This document shows positions 63,353 through 64,000 of a DNA stretch of 64,000 nucleotides, piece after piece; positions within the stretch are counted from its first letter, which is position 1; each line of letters starts with the position of its first letter. The notes below the pieces were generated by a model, which did not search any database, had not been told where the DNA came from, and saw only the letters and a list, made by a program, of their open reading frames with translations. The stretch is from assembly GCA_051649245.1 (NCBI GenBank), contig JBOFGS010000018.1, positions 62,001 through 126,000 on the forward strand. The letters run 5' to 3'. Source of the DNA: Brevinema_A sp051649245. GTDB lineage: Bacteria > Spirochaetota > Brevinematia > Brevinematales > Brevinemataceae. Both the position numbers and the translations under genes were made by a program.

Positions 63353-64000
63353 GTGAAGTTTATTGTAATATTTATTTTATTGTTCATAAATCAATATGTG
63401 TTTGGACAGGATTCAATATCAGAAAATGAATCCATTATTTTTATGGAGACTAATACTCCTCAATCAACAATATCACAAAATAAAAAAGTTAAGAAAAAAT
63501 ATCAATATCTTCCTCATACTATTGGTCTGTCAACTCGTTTTAACGGTGTGGGACGTTTTAATTTAAGAGGCAATAGCAGTCATTTTTTAAGTCTGACTAC
63601 TATAGATTTTTATGTTGGTAAACGTATTGGTAAAACAAAGTATAATTCTTTAATTCAGTTTCGTCTTTCTGATGGTACAAAAGATTCGCTCCAACCGGAT
63701 ATTCCTTTTCTAGATGAATTTCGTTGGGGACTTCTTCTTGGAGGTTCTCAATATCTTTTTGATAAAAGGACAGATAATGGTAAAGGATGGTCTATGCTTT
63801 TGAATGGGGGGTTGAGTTTTGATCTGCCTACTATTTCAAGAATAAAAAACTCTCCCGAATATTCTGTTCTTAATATAGGGATAGAACTTGATTTTAAATC
63901 AATTTATAATTTTACAGATAAAGTAGCTATTACTTTTGGATTAAATATGGGTTATATATTTAGTTATACTCAGAGATATAAACCTGTTTATGATGGCGAC
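63353..64000 (+). CDS. Predicted outer-membrane barrel protein, 3' end outside the window
   Basis: I read a GTG start at 63353 behind AGAGG five bases upstream, with the frame open to the last base (216 codons). The first 22 residues (KFIVIFILLFINQYVFGQ) are a signal peptide. A polar stretch follows with KKVKKKYQYLPH, then short strands such as TIGLSTRFNGVGRFNLRG, SLIQFRLSDGT, GWSMLLNGGLSFDL and VAITFGLNMGYIFSY, typical of outer-membrane barrels. Unrelated in detail to the other two barrel proteins in this window. Function unknown. Confidence 0.65.
   Translation, partial: MKFIVIFILLFINQYVFGQDSISENESIIFMETNTPQSTISQNKKVKKKYQYLPHTIGLSTRFNGVGRFNLRGNSSHFLSLTTIDFYVGKRIGKTKYNSLIQFRLSDGTKDSLQPDIPFLDEFRWGLLLGGSQYLFDKRTDNGKGWSMLLNGGLSFDLPTISRIKNSPEYSVLNIGIELDFKSIYNFTDKVAITFGLNMGYIFSYTQRYKPVYDGD

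Noticed and set aside
1..64000. CRISPR array, prophage, IS element or plasmid origin
   Set aside because: No regularly spaced repeats, transposase or integrase frames, terminal inverted repeats or phage genes were found.

Overview
The window is an AT-rich, densely coded bacterial chromosome segment (by eye about two thirds A+T). It almost certainly comes from a spirochaete. The evidence is two tandem FlaA flagellar sheath proteins behind a textbook sigma-28 promoter, a long PPi-dependent phosphofructokinase, spirochaete-type loose lipoboxes, orphan OppA-like lipoproteins, chemoreceptors, and several outer-membrane barrel candidates. A Brevinema- or Brachyspira-like host is plausible but cannot be fixed from the sequence alone. 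There is no prophage, insertion sequence or CRISPR array. Housekeeping genes are spread throughout.

Layout. 1-9 kb: trpS with two membrane-protein genes on the minus strand, a lactate-permease-family gene, rlmN, and the repair/replication-restart operon rdgB-udg-priA. 9-17 kb: a lipoprotein with a FlgD-like C-terminus, the flaA pair, two tandem family-5 solute-binding lipoproteins, a small membrane protein and a six-TM chemoreceptor. 17-24 kb: a thiamine salvage operon (thiE-thiM-thiD-pnuT), a divergent 5-oxoproline operon (DUF969-DUF979-pcp), tRNA-Ser(CGA) and tenA. 24-33 kb: an amino-sugar region with DUF4127, PTS EIIC, a decayed nanE copy, PTS EIIBC, intact nanE, an alpha/beta-hydrolase lipoprotein, a small barrel-like protein and nagB. 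33-45 kb: a K+-channel fused behind a pentapeptide-like solenoid, a giant alpha-2-macroglobulin-like protein without its thioester, a HAMP chemoreceptor, uvrB and a YhcH-like gene. 45-58 kb: an outer-membrane barrel plus S55-peptidase operon, accA-pfp, a cyclophilin lipoprotein, a PBP-DUF502x2-DUF115 envelope operon and a HAD phosphatase. 58-64 kb: a GHL10 glycosidase-like protein, a sodium symporter, a small ORF, a D-lactate-dehydrogenase-like gene and the start of another barrel protein.

How it fits together. Several loci point to a host-associated scavenger: thiamine parts are salvaged rather than made, pyroglutamate is released and taken up, and amino sugars enter by PTS and flow through NanE and NagB to fructose-6-P. 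That fructose-6-P would then be phosphorylated by the PPi enzyme. The most distinctive observations are the decayed nanE duplicate inside the DUF4127/PTS cluster, the sigma-28 promoter of flaA, the solenoid-K+ channel, the thioester-less macroglobulin, and the head-to-tail DUF502 fusion. Promoters of the TTGnnn-N17-TATAAT type are unusually easy to read here and support many of the start choices.
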